Part shown: piece after piece, positions 24,680 to 32,335 of the stretch | Numbering within the stretch: the first letter of the stretch is position 1 | How the letters are laid out: each line of letters opens with the position of its first letter | Assembly (NCBI GenBank): GCA_913052165.1 | Contig: CAJXEC010000017.1 | Span: 1 to 32,335 of the forward strand | DNA length: 32,335 nucleotides | Source: an uncultured Rhodospirillaceae bacterium | Lineage (GTDB): Bacteria; Pseudomonadota; Alphaproteobacteria; MPNO01; UBA2964 | Direction of reading: 5' to 3' | Program-made: the position numbers and the translations under genes | Notes under the pieces: generated by a model | The model's input: only the letters and a program-made list of their open reading frames with translations | What the model was told of the DNA's origin: nothing | The model's database searches: none

Positions 24680-25725
24680 GTGAAAACAAGAAAATTGCTA
24701 TTATCTTGTTCAATTTGGGTGGTCCTGACAGTTTAGACGCAGTGAAGCCTTTTTTGTTTAATCTTTTTTATGATCCTTACATAATTCGCGCCCCTAAATA
24801 CATAAGGTTATTAATAGCAAAATACATATCCTGGCGGAGAGAAGAGACAGCTAAGGATATATATCGACAGATTGGCGGAAAATCGCCAATTCTTGAGCAA
24901 ACCCAAGATCAAGCATACGAGTTAGAAAGATTTCTAAATGAACAACACAGACACATATATAGGGTTTTTGTCGCGATGCGATACTGGCACCCCTTTATTG
25001 ATGAGGTGTTAGAAGAGATAGTCTCATTTAGCGCTGACGAAATCCTCTTACTTCCTTTATACCCCCAATTTTCAACGACTACCACGCAGTCTTTTTATGC
25101 CGCCTGGAACAAAGCTTGTCCAAAACCATCAAGCCAGGTCAAGACAATCTGTTGTTATCCAAGCAATCCTGGATTTACGGAGGCAATAGCGAGAAAGCTC
25201 GTGTTAGCGTACAATGAGGTAGAGACTGAAACACGCATTTTGTTTTCTGCGCATGGGCTACCGAAGAGTATAGTTGAATCAGGTGATCCCTATCAGTTGC
25301 AGGTAGAATTGACGGTTAAAGAAATATTGCGAAGAGCGGGTCTGGATGATCCAGATTATGTAATTTGCTATCAAAGTAGGGTGGGACCAGTTGAATGGTT
25401 AAAGCCTTATACGGATGAGGAGATAAAAAGAGCTGGAATAGACAAAAGATCGGTAATAATTGTTCCTGTCGCTTTTGTATCAGAGCACTCAGAAACACTC
25501 GTTGAATTAGATATTGAATATAAACATTTGGCACGAACCGCTGGGGTTCAGACATATAAACGTATAGAAACCGTTCAAACAGATGGGCACTTCATAAAAG
25601 GGTTAGCCAATATGGTTACTCACAGTATTGAGGGTGATAAAAATATCATTACTGATTGTGAGCAACTCCCATGCGATAACACCCGAGCAGATTGCCCGCT
25701 TAGAGGCGACTGTCCCTCATTTTAA
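24676..25725 (+). CDS. hemH: Ferrochelatase
   Basis: Inserts Fe(II) into protoporphyrin IX (or coproporphyrin in other lineages). The 349-residue protein has NLGGPDSLDAVKPFLFNLF, KSPILEQTQ, LLLPLYPQFSTTTTQS, catalytic His193 in LFSAHGLPKS, CYQSRVGPVEWLKPYT and FVSEHSETLVELDIEY with Glu270/Glu273. The C-terminal tail holds four cysteines (328, 333, 340, 346) in 19 residues. Some alphaproteobacterial ferrochelatases bind a [2Fe-2S] cluster, so this is a possible cluster site. Coupled to hemE by ATGA; hemJ begins 2 bp after its stop. Confidence 0.96.
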   Translation: MSENKKIAIILFNLGGPDSLDAVKPFLFNLFYDPYIIRAPKYIRLLIAKYISWRREETAKDIYRQIGGKSPILEQTQDQAYELERFLNEQHRHIYRVFVAMRYWHPFIDEVLEEIVSFSADEILLLPLYPQFSTTTTQSFYAAWNKACPKPSSQVKTICCYPSNPGFTEAIARKLVLAYNEVETETRILFSAHGLPKSIVESGDPYQLQVELTVKEILRRAGLDDPDYVICYQSRVGPVEWLKPYTDEEIKRAGIDKRSVIIVPVAFVSEHSETLVELDIEYKHLARTAGVQTYKRIETVQTDGHFIKGLANMVTHSIEGDKNIITDCEQLPCDNTRADCPLRGDCPSF

Positions 25726-25727
25726 AA

Positions 25728-26183
25728 ATGCTGATGAGTATTCTATCAGACTATTACCTGATAATTAAGAGTCTTCATATAGTATCGATCATTGCTTGGA
25801 TGGCGGGGCTTTTGTACCTTCCTAGACTGTTTGTCTATCACGCGTCTGCTGAGCTCGGGTCAGAGCTATCTGAGACCCTGAAAAAGATGGAATATCGATT
25901 GCTCAGATACATAATGAACCCGGCGATGGTTGCCAGTCTATTGTTTGGAGTATTGTTATTTTTGACTCCTGGTGTAATTGATTGGTCCGCTTGGTGGGTA
26001 TCTGCTAAAATTTTAGCATTGATACTTTTAATGGCAGTGCATATCAATTTTTCTTGGTGGCAGAGGACGTTTCACAGCGATCTTAATCGAAGGTCCGAAA
26101 AATTTTACCGTATTGCTAACGAGGTGCCGACTTTATTGATGATTGTCATTGTTTTTTTGGTGATAGTTAAACCAGGGCAGTAA
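25728..26183 (+). CDS. hemJ: Protoporphyrinogen IX oxidase HemJ
   Basis: Membrane enzyme (UPF0093 family) oxidising protoporphyrinogen IX to protoporphyrin IX, used by most alphaproteobacteria instead of HemG or HemY. The 151-residue protein has four hydrophobic spans (about residues 9-32, 61-84, 91-108 and 130-148). Conserved His17 in SLHIVSIIAWMAGLLYLPR and Lys94 in SAKILALILLMAVH match residues essential in characterised HemJ. RIANEVPTLLMI is the C-terminal signature. An ATG two codons downstream (25734) is an alternative start. It places the last three heme steps in one operon. Confidence 0.95.
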   Translation: MLMSILSDYYLIIKSLHIVSIIAWMAGLLYLPRLFVYHASAELGSELSETLKKMEYRLLRYIMNPAMVASLLFGVLLFLTPGVIDWSAWWVSAKILALILLMAVHINFSWWQRTFHSDLNRRSEKFYRIANEVPTLLMIVIVFLVIVKPGQ

Positions 26184-26200
26184 GACCGATATGAAGACTA

Positions 26201-26229
26201 TTGACAGTTGTGGATGCAACGAGTAAACG
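26201..26229 (+). promoter_or_regulatory. Candidate promoter of rho
   Basis: A perfect TTGACA (26201-26206) is followed after 17 nt by TAAACG (26224-26229), a partial -10. It is 122 nt upstream of the rho ATG in the 167-bp hemJ-rho gap. The spacer holds TGTGGATGC, a 7-of-9 match to a DnaA box, flanked by GTTG/CAAC. Confidence 0.35.
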
Positions 26230-26350
26230 CTTTAAAATTAACTCTCGTCTGAGAGTCCCGCCTTAGAAGAATTCTCAAATTTTACAGAGCCCCCAAGGTC
26301 CCCCGTTTACATAAATCTTCAGAATAATTTTCCTATGTAGAGAATTAAAA

Positions 26351-27607
26351 ATGCACTTACAAGAACTCAAACAAAAATCACCCGGTGAACTGTTAGCGTA
26401 CGCAGAAGAACTGGAAATTGAAAATGCGTCTAGTCTTCGCAAACAAGAAATGATGTTTGCTATTTTGAAACATCTAGCTGACAACGAAGTCGCTATATAT
26501 GGTGATGGTGTGCTGGAGGTACTGCAAGATGGGTTTGGGTTTCTCAGGGCCCCTGAGGCAAATTATTTACCGGGTCCCGATGATATCTACGTATCTCCAA
26601 GCCAAATTAGACACTTTGGTTTAAGGACGGGAGATACTGTAGAGGGGCAAATAAGATCGCCTAAAAATGGGGAACGATATTTTGCGCTACTCAAAGTCAA
26701 TCAAATAAATTTTGAAGACCCAGAAAAAGTAAGGCAAAGAATTAACTTCGACAACCTTACGCCATTGTATCCAGAATCAAAGTTCAAACTTGATGCTGAT
26801 AATCCAAAAGTCAAAGATTTGACACCTCGCGTGGTGGATATCGTATCACCCATCGGAAAGGGACAAAGGTCTCTTATTGTGGCTCCGCCGCGCACTGGCA
26901 AAACTATGATGCTGCAAACAATCGCGCATTCAATTACAGAAAATAATCCGGAGGTTTACCTACTTGTTCTTCTTATTGATGAAAGGCCGGAAGAGGTGAC
27001 TGATATGCAGCGCTCCGTTAATGGAGAGGTAGTTAGTTCTACTTTTGATGAGCCCGCAACACGTCATGTACAAGTAGCAGAGATGGTTATTGAAAAGGCT
27101 AAACGTTTAGTTGAGCACGGCCGCGATGTTGTTATCCTCTTAGACTCGATTACAAGATTGGCCCGTGCATATAATACGGTGGTCCCGAGTTCAGGTAAGG
27201 TTCTGACGGGGGGCGTGGACTCAAACGCACTGCAGAGACCGAAGAGATTTTTCGGTGCAGCACGTAATATTGAGGAAGGAGGTTCAATGACCATCGTAGC
27301 GACAGCCTTGATTGATACGGGTTCGAGAATGGATGAAGTTATCTTTGAGGAATTCAAGGGAACCGGTAATTCTGAAATTGTTCTAGATCGTAAGCTTGCT
27401 GACAAACGGACTTTCCCGGCAATGGATATTACAAAATCTGGAACCCGGAAGGAAGAACTGTTGGTAGACAAGGGAACTCTAGCTAAAATGTGGGTTTTGC
27501 GTCGAATTTTATCTCCGATGGGTACCGGAGACGCGATGGAGTTTCTAATCGAAAAACTTAAAACGACTAAGAATAACGAAGACTTCTTCGAGTCTATGAA
27601 CCAATAA
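26351..27607 (+). CDS. rho: Transcription termination factor Rho
   Basis: Hexameric RNA-dependent ATPase/translocase that terminates transcription. The 418-residue protein has the N-terminal Rho helix bundle ([19 protein letters not shown]), the RNA-binding cold-shock-like domain with [16 protein letters not shown] and [14 protein letters not shown], and the P-loop [13 protein letters not shown]. The ATPase core follows with [13 protein letters not shown] and [16 protein letters not shown]. The C-terminal part includes [20 protein letters not shown] and a secondary-site segment. No insertion domain is seen. Its ATG has only a weak AGAG upstream. It converges on qor with 13 bp between the two stop codons. 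Confidence 0.98.
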   Translation: MHLQELKQKSPGELLAYAEELEIENASSLRKQEMMFAILKHLADNEVAIYGDGVLEVLQDGFGFLRAPEANYLPGPDDIYVSPSQIRHFGLRTGDTVEGQIRSPKNGERYFALLKVNQINFEDPEKVRQRINFDNLTPLYPESKFKLDADNPKVKDLTPRVVDIVSPIGKGQRSLIVAPPRTGKTMMLQTIAHSITENNPEVYLLVLLIDERPEEVTDMQRSVNGEVVSSTFDEPATRHVQVAEMVIEKAKRLVEHGRDVVILLDSITRLARAYNTVVPSSGKVLTGGVDSNALQRPKRFFGAARNIEEGGSMTIVATALIDTGSRMDEVIFEEFKGTGNSEIVLDRKLADKRTFPAMDITKSGTRKEELLVDKGTLAKMWVLRRILSPMGTGDAMEFLIEKLKTTKNNEDFFESMNQ

Positions 27608-27620
27608 AGAAAGAATGGCG

Positions 27621-28595
27621 TCAGGGGATTAACAACGTGGATCCGATTGTTTTTCTTGCTTCTAGATCAGCATGAGCTCTTTTGGCGTCTTTCAAGGAGT
27701 AAATTTGTTTAATTGGTATTTGTATCGCGCCTTTTCGAACCATGGAAAATAACTCTCTCGCGAGCTTTGCATAATCTTCAGGCTTGGCAATGTAATGGTT
27801 AAGCAGTGGACGGGTCATAAAGAGCGAGCCCTTTTGCATCAGTATTAGTGGGGCAAAAGCAGGGACAGGTCCAGAGGCGTTACCGTAGGTTACCCACAAG
27901 CCTCGAGGTTTAAGACAATCCAAAGAACCGGGAAAAGTGGCATCCCCTACGGAGTCGAAAACTACCGGCAGTTTTCTTTTATGGGTTAGACGATCGATCG
28001 TTCGAACAAAATCTTGCCTTTTGTAATTTATGACGTGATCAGCACCATAGGATTTGAGCAGCCTTGCTTTGGCCGTAGAACCCACCGTACCAATAACAGT
28101 CGCCCCAATGGCTTTTGCCCATTGGGTTAAAATAAGGCCAACTCCTCCAGCCGCGGCATGGATTAGAATGGTTTCGCCCTTTTTTATTTTGTAGACACGT
28201 CTCGCGAGCATCGCGGCAGTCAAGCCCTTGAGCATCATACTGGCGGCTGTTCGATCCGTGATATCTTTGGGTATTTTCAGTAGCCGAGCAGCGGGAAAAG
28301 TTCTTGCTTCTGCATATGCTCCCATGGGTTCCGATACGCAAGCAACTCTATCTCCGAGCTTATAACCCGATACCCCCCTGCCTATTTTGCTTATTAACCC
28401 AACACTCTCTACCCCGGGGATGAACGGTGTCTCGATTGGGTAGAGACCCCTCCGGTGGTAGGTATCAATGAAATTCAAGCCAACCGCAGTTGTGTTAACG
28501 GTGACCTCGCCAGTTTTTGGTTCTGGTGTATCTATAGACTGCCAACGAAGGGCGGATGGATCCCCTGTTTTGTTTACAACTATCGCGTGTATCAT
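27621..28595 (-). CDS. NADPH:quinone oxidoreductase, zinc-independent MDR family
   Basis: A 324-residue medium-chain dehydrogenase/reductase of the QOR type, which reduces quinones with NADPH. It has NFIDTYHRRGLYP (residues 41-53), PGVESVG, the NADP-binding motif HAAAGGVG (146-153) in a Rossmann fold and GADHVINYK. The Cys/His zinc ligands of classical alcohol dehydrogenases are lacking. The ATG at 28595 gives the usual start. It is on the strand opposite to rho and mnmE and lies upstream of nothing obviously related. QorA is the closest named homologue, but paralogues are common, so no symbol is given. Confidence 0.9.
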   Translation of the reverse strand: MIHAIVVNKTGDPSALRWQSIDTPEPKTGEVTVNTTAVGLNFIDTYHRRGLYPIETPFIPGVESVGLISKIGRGVSGYKLGDRVACVSEPMGAYAEARTFPAARLLKIPKDITDRTAASMMLKGLTAAMLARRVYKIKKGETILIHAAAGGVGLILTQWAKAIGATVIGTVGSTAKARLLKSYGADHVINYKRQDFVRTIDRLTHKRKLPVVFDSVGDATFPGSLDCLKPRGLWVTYGNASGPVPAFAPLILMQKGSLFMTRPLLNHYIAKPEDYAKLARELFSMVRKGAIQIPIKQIYSLKDAKRAHADLEARKTIGSTLLIP

Positions 28596-28728
28596 TTGTT
28601 AGTCTCTGAAGCTGGGTTAATCCCAGAAAACTTCGCCGGCTAGCTGATCAGCAATAGCAGCGGCATTTTTGTTAGGGATGTGCTTTAAATTCATACTGGT
28701 TTTAGTGTATTTAAACAGAACTTAATTG

Positions 28729-29184
28729 TCATCTTGAACATAATTTTGTCTCAAGTCTCAATAAAAGGCTTTTTGTATCCAGTCCTTCTCCACCAGAATA
28801 GCCGGTCAAGTGTCCTGTTTTGGCTATAATTCGGTGGCAAGGGATAATGATTGGAATGGGATTTTTACCGCACGCAGTGCCAACGGGGCGGGGGGATGAG
28901 GAGAGCTTTGAGGCGAGATCGCCATACGAGGCAGTTTTTCCGTAAGGAATTTTTGCTATTTCCTGCCAAACCCTCAACTGAAACTCGGAGCCATAAGGTT
29001 TTTTGGGGAGGTCGAAGTTTGTTCTTGTCCCATGAAGATATTCTTGGACTTGCTTTTCAGCCTCAATAAGAAGAGACGACACGTCCCTATGCGTCTGTCG
29101 CTCCCAAGATAAGTTTGTTATTGCGCCGCGCTGTTCGTGAATGGTGAGGGGACCGATTGGAGAATTAAAGCTTAACGATGGCAT
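28729..29184 (-). CDS. ogt: Methylated-DNA--[protein]-cysteine S-methyltransferase
   Basis: Suicide repair protein that transfers methyl or larger alkyl groups from O6-alkylguanine to its own Cys. The 151-residue protein has FQLRVWQEIAKIPYGKTASYGDL, the helix VGTACGKNPIP, the acceptor motif IIIPCHRII (Cys116) and GYSGGEGLDTKSLLL. It lacks the Ada regulatory domain, so it is of the Ogt type. The ATG at 29184 has no strong Shine-Dalgarno and overlaps a short upstream ORF by 13 bp. It is separated from qor by 133 bp on the same strand. Confidence 0.94.
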   Translation of the reverse strand: MPSLSFNSPIGPLTIHEQRGAITNLSWERQTHRDVSSLLIEAEKQVQEYLHGTRTNFDLPKKPYGSEFQLRVWQEIAKIPYGKTASYGDLASKLSSSPRPVGTACGKNPIPIIIPCHRIIAKTGHLTGYSGGEGLDTKSLLLRLETKLCSR

Positions 29185-29417
29185 TTAAATACCGTAGAGG
29201 GCCGGTCTTCAGAATACCGGAAAATTTCAGTTGACCACGCGGGGCGTCTGGAGGGTATTGGGCAATCGCGCCAAAAGAGCTTTCTTGTTTCGTTTTTACA
29301 AAAGGTAAGAGGGCAGCCTCTCTGCTGTTTTATTGGCGATAGCGCCTCTTGATAAATTGCATCAACTTTGGGGTGTTCTTCGCGATCTGGCTTGATATTC
29401 CCCAGAAAATCGGTCAT
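29172..29417 (-). CDS. Hypothetical short ORF upstream of ogt
   Basis: An 81-codon frame starting at an ATG with no visible Shine-Dalgarno and ending 13 bp inside ogt. The product is polar, rich in Arg, Pro and Glu, with four Cys. It has no recognisable domain, signal or membrane span. The only argument for reality is its stop overlap with ogt, which would allow coupling. It may equally be untranslated leader or the decayed end of another gene. Confidence 0.25.
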   Translation of the reverse strand: MTDFLGNIKPDREEHPKVDAIYQEALSPIKQQRGCPLTFCKNETRKLFWRDCPIPSRRPAWSTEIFRYSEDRPSTVFKCHR

Positions 29418-29698
29418 CAGTTTTTATGTCTTGTAATTTTCAAAGTTTTCTCGAGACACGATATGAAATCAGTTCCGACGCGCATGTCCTGATGATAGCA
29501 AAATTGGCTTTCGTTATTACTTGGCTTTGGCTACAGCTTCTGGGCTCCATGGCTGTTAATGTAAATGACTTTTTGCGAGCTGAGGCAGGTTGAGGTTTGT
29601 CTCGAGTGTTAGCTTATTGAGGAACATATTGACATTGTATAGGCGCAGCTCGCTATAAGAAATAGCCAAAATAATTATGCGTTGGAGGAGGTGTAGGT
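29418..29698. other. Gap between the short ORF and mnmE
   Basis: 281 bp without a gene I can support; together with the doubtful ORF it separates ogt from mnmE by 514 bp. It holds the candidate mnmE promoter and an inverted pair CTCGAGACA/TGTCTCGAG (29450-29458 and 29598-29606), most of which is a self-palindromic CTCGAG. Nothing resembling a tRNA was seen. Confidence 0.5.
29629..29659 (+). promoter_or_regulatory. Candidate promoter of mnmE
   Basis: TTGACA (29629-29634, perfect) and TATAAG (29654-29659, five of six) are separated by 19 nt, slightly long. They lie about 40-70 nt upstream of the mnmE start. Confidence 0.4.
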
Positions 29699-31021
29699 TT
29701 GGCGTTAGATACGATATTTGCACTTTCGAGTGGGGCCGGTGTCTCCGGGGTCGCAATTATTCGTCTCTCCGGCGAGCTAGCCTTCGAGGCAGTTGCGGAT
29801 CTTACGAGATCCAGTTTGCCGCCCCCTCGACTTGCTTTAGTGAGAAAAATTTTCGAAAAATCAGGTGAGATTTTGGACGAAGGGCTGGTGATAAGGTTTC
29901 CATCGCCCGCTTCTTTTACCGGGGAAGATGTGGTAGAACTGCATGTTCACGGGGGAATCGCTACCGTTGATGCGATCCTTAAATCTCTGGCAGCCTTCGA
30001 TGGGCTGAGACTAGCGGAGCCAGGGGAGTTTACGCGACGAGCCTTTGAAAATGGTAAGTTGGATTTAACATCTGTTGAGGCGTTATCTGACTTGATTGCT
30101 GCGGAAACTGAGGCTCAAAGGTTACAAGCGCTGCGCCAACTAAGCGGGACTTTTGGAAAAAAATGCGACTTTTGGCGCGATGAGTTAATTGGTGTATTAG
30201 CCCATCTAGAGGCTTGGATAGATTTTCCCGAAGAAGATTTACCCGAACATTTAATAAAAGAAACAAAACACAATATATTGTATTTTAAGAACATTATTAG
30301 TCAATATATTGAAGATAATAAAGTCGGAGAGAGAATTCGTTCAGGCTTTTCGTTAGCAATTATAGGTCCGCCAAATGCAGGCAAATCAAGTCTCTTAAAC
30401 TTTTTTGCCGGTAGAGACGCGGCTATTGTCTCAAAGCAGGCGGGAACCACACGAGATGTTATTGAGGTAAGGTGTGCTATAGGCGGGCTGCCAGTCACAT
30501 TCTCAGACACTGCAGGGTTACGACAAAGTACGGATCAGATCGAGGAAGAGGGCGTAAAAAGGGCTTTATCTGTCTCAGCGGATGCAGATCTCCAGATCCT
30601 GGTGAGAGCACCTGATTGCCCCGAGTTAGAGGACTCTGGTTTTATCGCGGTGGCTGGTGATGGAAGGCCTCCTTCTATAGAAGTTTGGAACAAATCAGAT
30701 TTGGGAGCGTCTCCTGTTTCAGGAACGTTGAGCATATCTCTAAAAACTGGCAAGAATTGCGATCAATTGGTAAAAAAAATAGAGACTCAACTACAGGGAA
30801 TGTTACCCCGGGAGGGGTCCGCACCTCTGACGAGGCGGCGTCATCGGGAAGCCTTGGAAAGTTGTTTGATGCACCTTGATAGAGCGGCAGAAGGGTCGGA
30901 AATAGAGTTAATAGCCGAAGATATTAGATTGTCCACTCGGGCGATAGGTAAGATTACAGGGCATGTTGATGTGGAGGATATATTAGATCGACTATTTAAT
31001 GAATTTTGTATCGGAAAATAA
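29699..31021 (+). CDS. mnmE: tRNA uridine-5-carboxymethylaminomethyl(34) synthesis GTPase MnmE
   Basis: With MnmG it installs the cmnm5 modification at wobble U34 of several tRNAs. The 440-residue protein has the N-terminal formyl-THF-binding domain (DTIFALSSGAGVSGVAIIR, LHVHGG, PGEFTRRAFENGKLDLT), a helical domain, and an inserted G domain with GPPNAGKS (223-230), DTAGLR and NKSD. The C-terminal CIGK (437-440) carries the catalytic Cys. The start is a TTG at 29699 with GGAGGAGGTG upstream. A parS site lies just after its stop, before mnmG. Confidence 0.97.
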   Translation: MALDTIFALSSGAGVSGVAIIRLSGELAFEAVADLTRSSLPPPRLALVRKIFEKSGEILDEGLVIRFPSPASFTGEDVVELHVHGGIATVDAILKSLAAFDGLRLAEPGEFTRRAFENGKLDLTSVEALSDLIAAETEAQRLQALRQLSGTFGKKCDFWRDELIGVLAHLEAWIDFPEEDLPEHLIKETKHNILYFKNIISQYIEDNKVGERIRSGFSLAIIGPPNAGKSSLLNFFAGRDAAIVSKQAGTTRDVIEVRCAIGGLPVTFSDTAGLRQSTDQIEEEGVKRALSVSADADLQILVRAPDCPELEDSGFIAVAGDGRPPSIEVWNKSDLGASPVSGTLSISLKTGKNCDQLVKKIETQLQGMLPREGSAPLTRRRHREALESCLMHLDRAAEGSEIELIAEDIRLSTRAIGKITGHVDVEDILDRLFNEFCIGK

Positions 31022-31023
31022 GA

Positions 31024-31039
31024 CGTTTCACGTGAAACA
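31024..31039. promoter_or_regulatory. parS centromere-like site (ParB binding)
   Basis: CGTTTCACGTGAAACA differs from the consensus TGTTTCACGTGAAACA only at the first base and is a perfect palindrome over its central 14 bases. It lies between the mnmE stop and mnmG. parS sites cluster near origins, and parAB usually lies downstream of mnmG-rsmG in this lineage. ParB itself is outside the window. Confidence 0.9.
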
Positions 31040-31099
31040 CTCGGATTTCCATCACCCGGGTCGTTTTGTCATCTCATGGAATGGTGTAGAAGTGATGTC

Positions 31100-32335
31100 A
31101 TGAGTGAATTCGAGGTTATTGTTATTGGAGGGGGCCACGCCGGCTGTGAGGGAGCTGCAGCCGCTGCCCGGGTCGGAGCCAAGACCCTTTTGCTCACCCA
31201 TAAAATTGAAACTATAGGCGAAATGTCGTGCAACCCGGCCATTGGAGGCCTGGCAAAGGGCCAAATGGTGCGCGAGATAGATGCTCTTGATGGCGTCATG
31301 GGTCGGGTTATTGATCGTTCCGGCATTCAATTTCGGGTATTGAATGCGAGTAAAGGGGCGGCCGTGCGAGGGCCTCGGGCGCAGGCCGATCGGAAGTTAT
31401 ATCGCGAGGCCATGCAAGAAATTCTTCTCCAACAGGATAACCTTGAAATAAGGAAAGCGGAGGTAGCCGACCTTTTGGTCGAGAGTAATCGGGTAAATGG
31501 TGTAATCACAGAAACTGGGGAAGAGTTCACTGCCGGAGCGGTGATCTTAACGACAGGGACATTTTTGGGGGGCCTCATACATATCGGGGAGGAGAAAAGG
31601 CCTGCGGGTCGTTATGGGGAGGCCCCGACTAATGGACTATCTCAAACTTTGTCGAGCTTTGGCTTTTCTCTTGGTAGATTGAAGACGGGCACGCCTCCTA
31701 GGCTTGATGGCAGAACGATAAATTGGTCGATGTTGGCTGAGCAAAAGGGCGATACCCCCCCTAGACCGTTTTCGTTCCTCAATAAGGAAATTCTTGTTCC
31801 CCAAATTTCCTGTTTTATTACTGGCACCACTCCGGAAAGTCATGAGCTCATCAGAAGGAATTTGGATCGGGCCCCAATTTATAGCGGCCAAATAGGATCG
31901 ACAGGCCCAAGATATTGTCCTTCTATAGAAGACAAAATTGTCCGGTTTTCGGATAAGACGAGACATCAGATTTTTTTGGAACCAGAAGGTCTCGAAGATC
32001 ATACGGTTTATCCAAATGGCATTTCGACAAGCTTGCCCAAAGACGTGCAGCTTGAATTATTAAAAACTATTCCGGGGCTCGAGCGGGCGACGATGCTCCG
32101 GCCGGGTTACGCGATAGAGTATGACTATGTTGATCCAAGGGAGCTTTCTGAGACTCTAGAGACAAAAAAGTTGTCTCGGCTTTTTTTAGCTGGACAGATT
32201 AATGGAACGACCGGTTATGAGGAGGCGGCAGGTCAAGGCGTGGTGGCGGGAATTAATGCCGCTCTTCGGTGCGTTGGGGGTGATCGGTTTATTCTTGATC
32301 GCGCAGGCAGTTATATCGGTGTTATGATTGATGAT
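31100..32335 (+). CDS. mnmG: tRNA uridine-5-carboxymethylaminomethyl(34) synthesis enzyme MnmG, N-terminal part
   Basis: FAD-dependent partner of MnmE in wobble-uridine modification. 412 codons are present and reading continues off the right edge (the family is about 620 residues). The FAD-binding motif is [19 protein letters not shown] (residues 6-24). Other signatures are [64 protein letters not shown] and [18 protein letters not shown]. The ATG at 31100 gives the canonical start. An in-frame ATG eight codons upstream (31076) lacks a ribosome-binding site. Same strand as mnmE, with parS in the 78-bp gap. Confidence 0.97.
   Translation, partial: MSEFEVIVIGGGHAGCEGAAAAARVGAKTLLLTHKIETIGEMSCNPAIGGLAKGQMVREIDALDGVMGRVIDRSGIQFRVLNASKGAAVRGPRAQADRKLYREAMQEILLQQDNLEIRKAEVADLLVESNRVNGVITETGEEFTAGAVILTTGTFLGGLIHIGEEKRPAGRYGEAPTNGLSQTLSSFGFSLGRLKTGTPPRLDGRTINWSMLAEQKGDTPPRPFSFLNKEILVPQISCFITGTTPESHELIRRNLDRAPIYSGQIGSTGPRYCPSIEDKIVRFSDKTRHQIFLEPEGLEDHTVYPNGISTSLPKDVQLELLKTIPGLERATMLRPGYAIEYDYVDPRELSETLETKKLSRLFLAGQINGTTGYEEAAGQGVVAGINAALRCVGGDRFILDRAGSYIGVMIDD

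Noticed and set aside
29450-29606. Inverted pair CTCGAGACA/TGTCTCGAG upstream of mnmE
   Set aside because: Six of the nine bases are the self-palindrome CTCGAG, so the pairing adds little; the arms are 139 bp apart.

Overview
The window is a chromosomal core region of an alphaproteobacterium. Three things suggest this: the maf-aroE-coaE-dnaQ and secB-fxsA-timA-mltA-smr blocks with hemE just across an intergenic gap, the hrcA-grpE pair divergent from rph-rdgB-hemW, and a hisB/DUF2628/hisH/hisA/hisF/hisE/HIT cluster. Base composition is slightly AT-leaning by eye (not computed). A moderate-GC, free-living, possibly marine Rhodospirillales- or SAR116-like lineage would fit, but the window cannot fix the genus. 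No rRNA, tRNA, CRISPR, transposon or phage gene was seen.

Layout from left to right. (1) 1-2855, minus strand: partial dnaK, grpE and hrcA. (2) 3011-5492, plus strand: rph-rdgB-hemW, a tightly overlapping operon. (3) 5501-9883: an LpoA-like lipoprotein gene divergent from rsmI, then a BON-domain lipoprotein and gshB. (4) 9988-14537, minus strand: hisB, a DUF2628 membrane protein, hisH, a GNAT acetyltransferase, hisA, hisF, hisE and a HIT hydrolase. (5) 14898-16761: hslV-hslU, convergent with smr-mltA-timA on the minus strand (16758-19172). (6) 19287-20331: fxsA and secB. (7) 20348-23118, minus strand: maf-aroE-coaE-dnaQ. (8) 23119-23620: an AT-rich gap with a cluster of DnaA-box-like sequences, the best candidate for the replication origin. 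(9) 23621-27607, plus strand: hemE-hemH-hemJ and rho. (10) 27621-29417, minus strand: a quinone oxidoreductase gene, ogt and a doubtful small ORF. (11) 29699-32335, plus strand: mnmE and partial mnmG, separated by a near-perfect parS site.

Functionally the window combines protein quality control (DnaK/GrpE/HrcA, HslUV, SecB), RNA maturation and decoding (Rph, RsmI, MnmE/MnmG), nucleotide-pool and DNA maintenance (RdgB, Maf, DnaQ, Ogt), envelope work (LpoA-like, BON lipoprotein, MltA, TimA, FxsA), late heme synthesis and trafficking (HemE, HemH, HemJ, HemW), histidine synthesis and glutathione synthesis. Almost all of it is conserved housekeeping content, and I do not see a convincing undescribed multi-gene system.

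The most valuable observations are the putative oriC with a parS about 7.4 kb away, a Glu-to-Asp change in the HisH catalytic triad, a GNAT gene embedded in the his operon, a tandem 87-bp duplication inside the LpoA-like gene, and a structured gshB leader with a possible upstream ORF. Many starts here are TTG or GTG. Where homology and ribosome-binding sites favoured a different start from the longest ORF, I say so.
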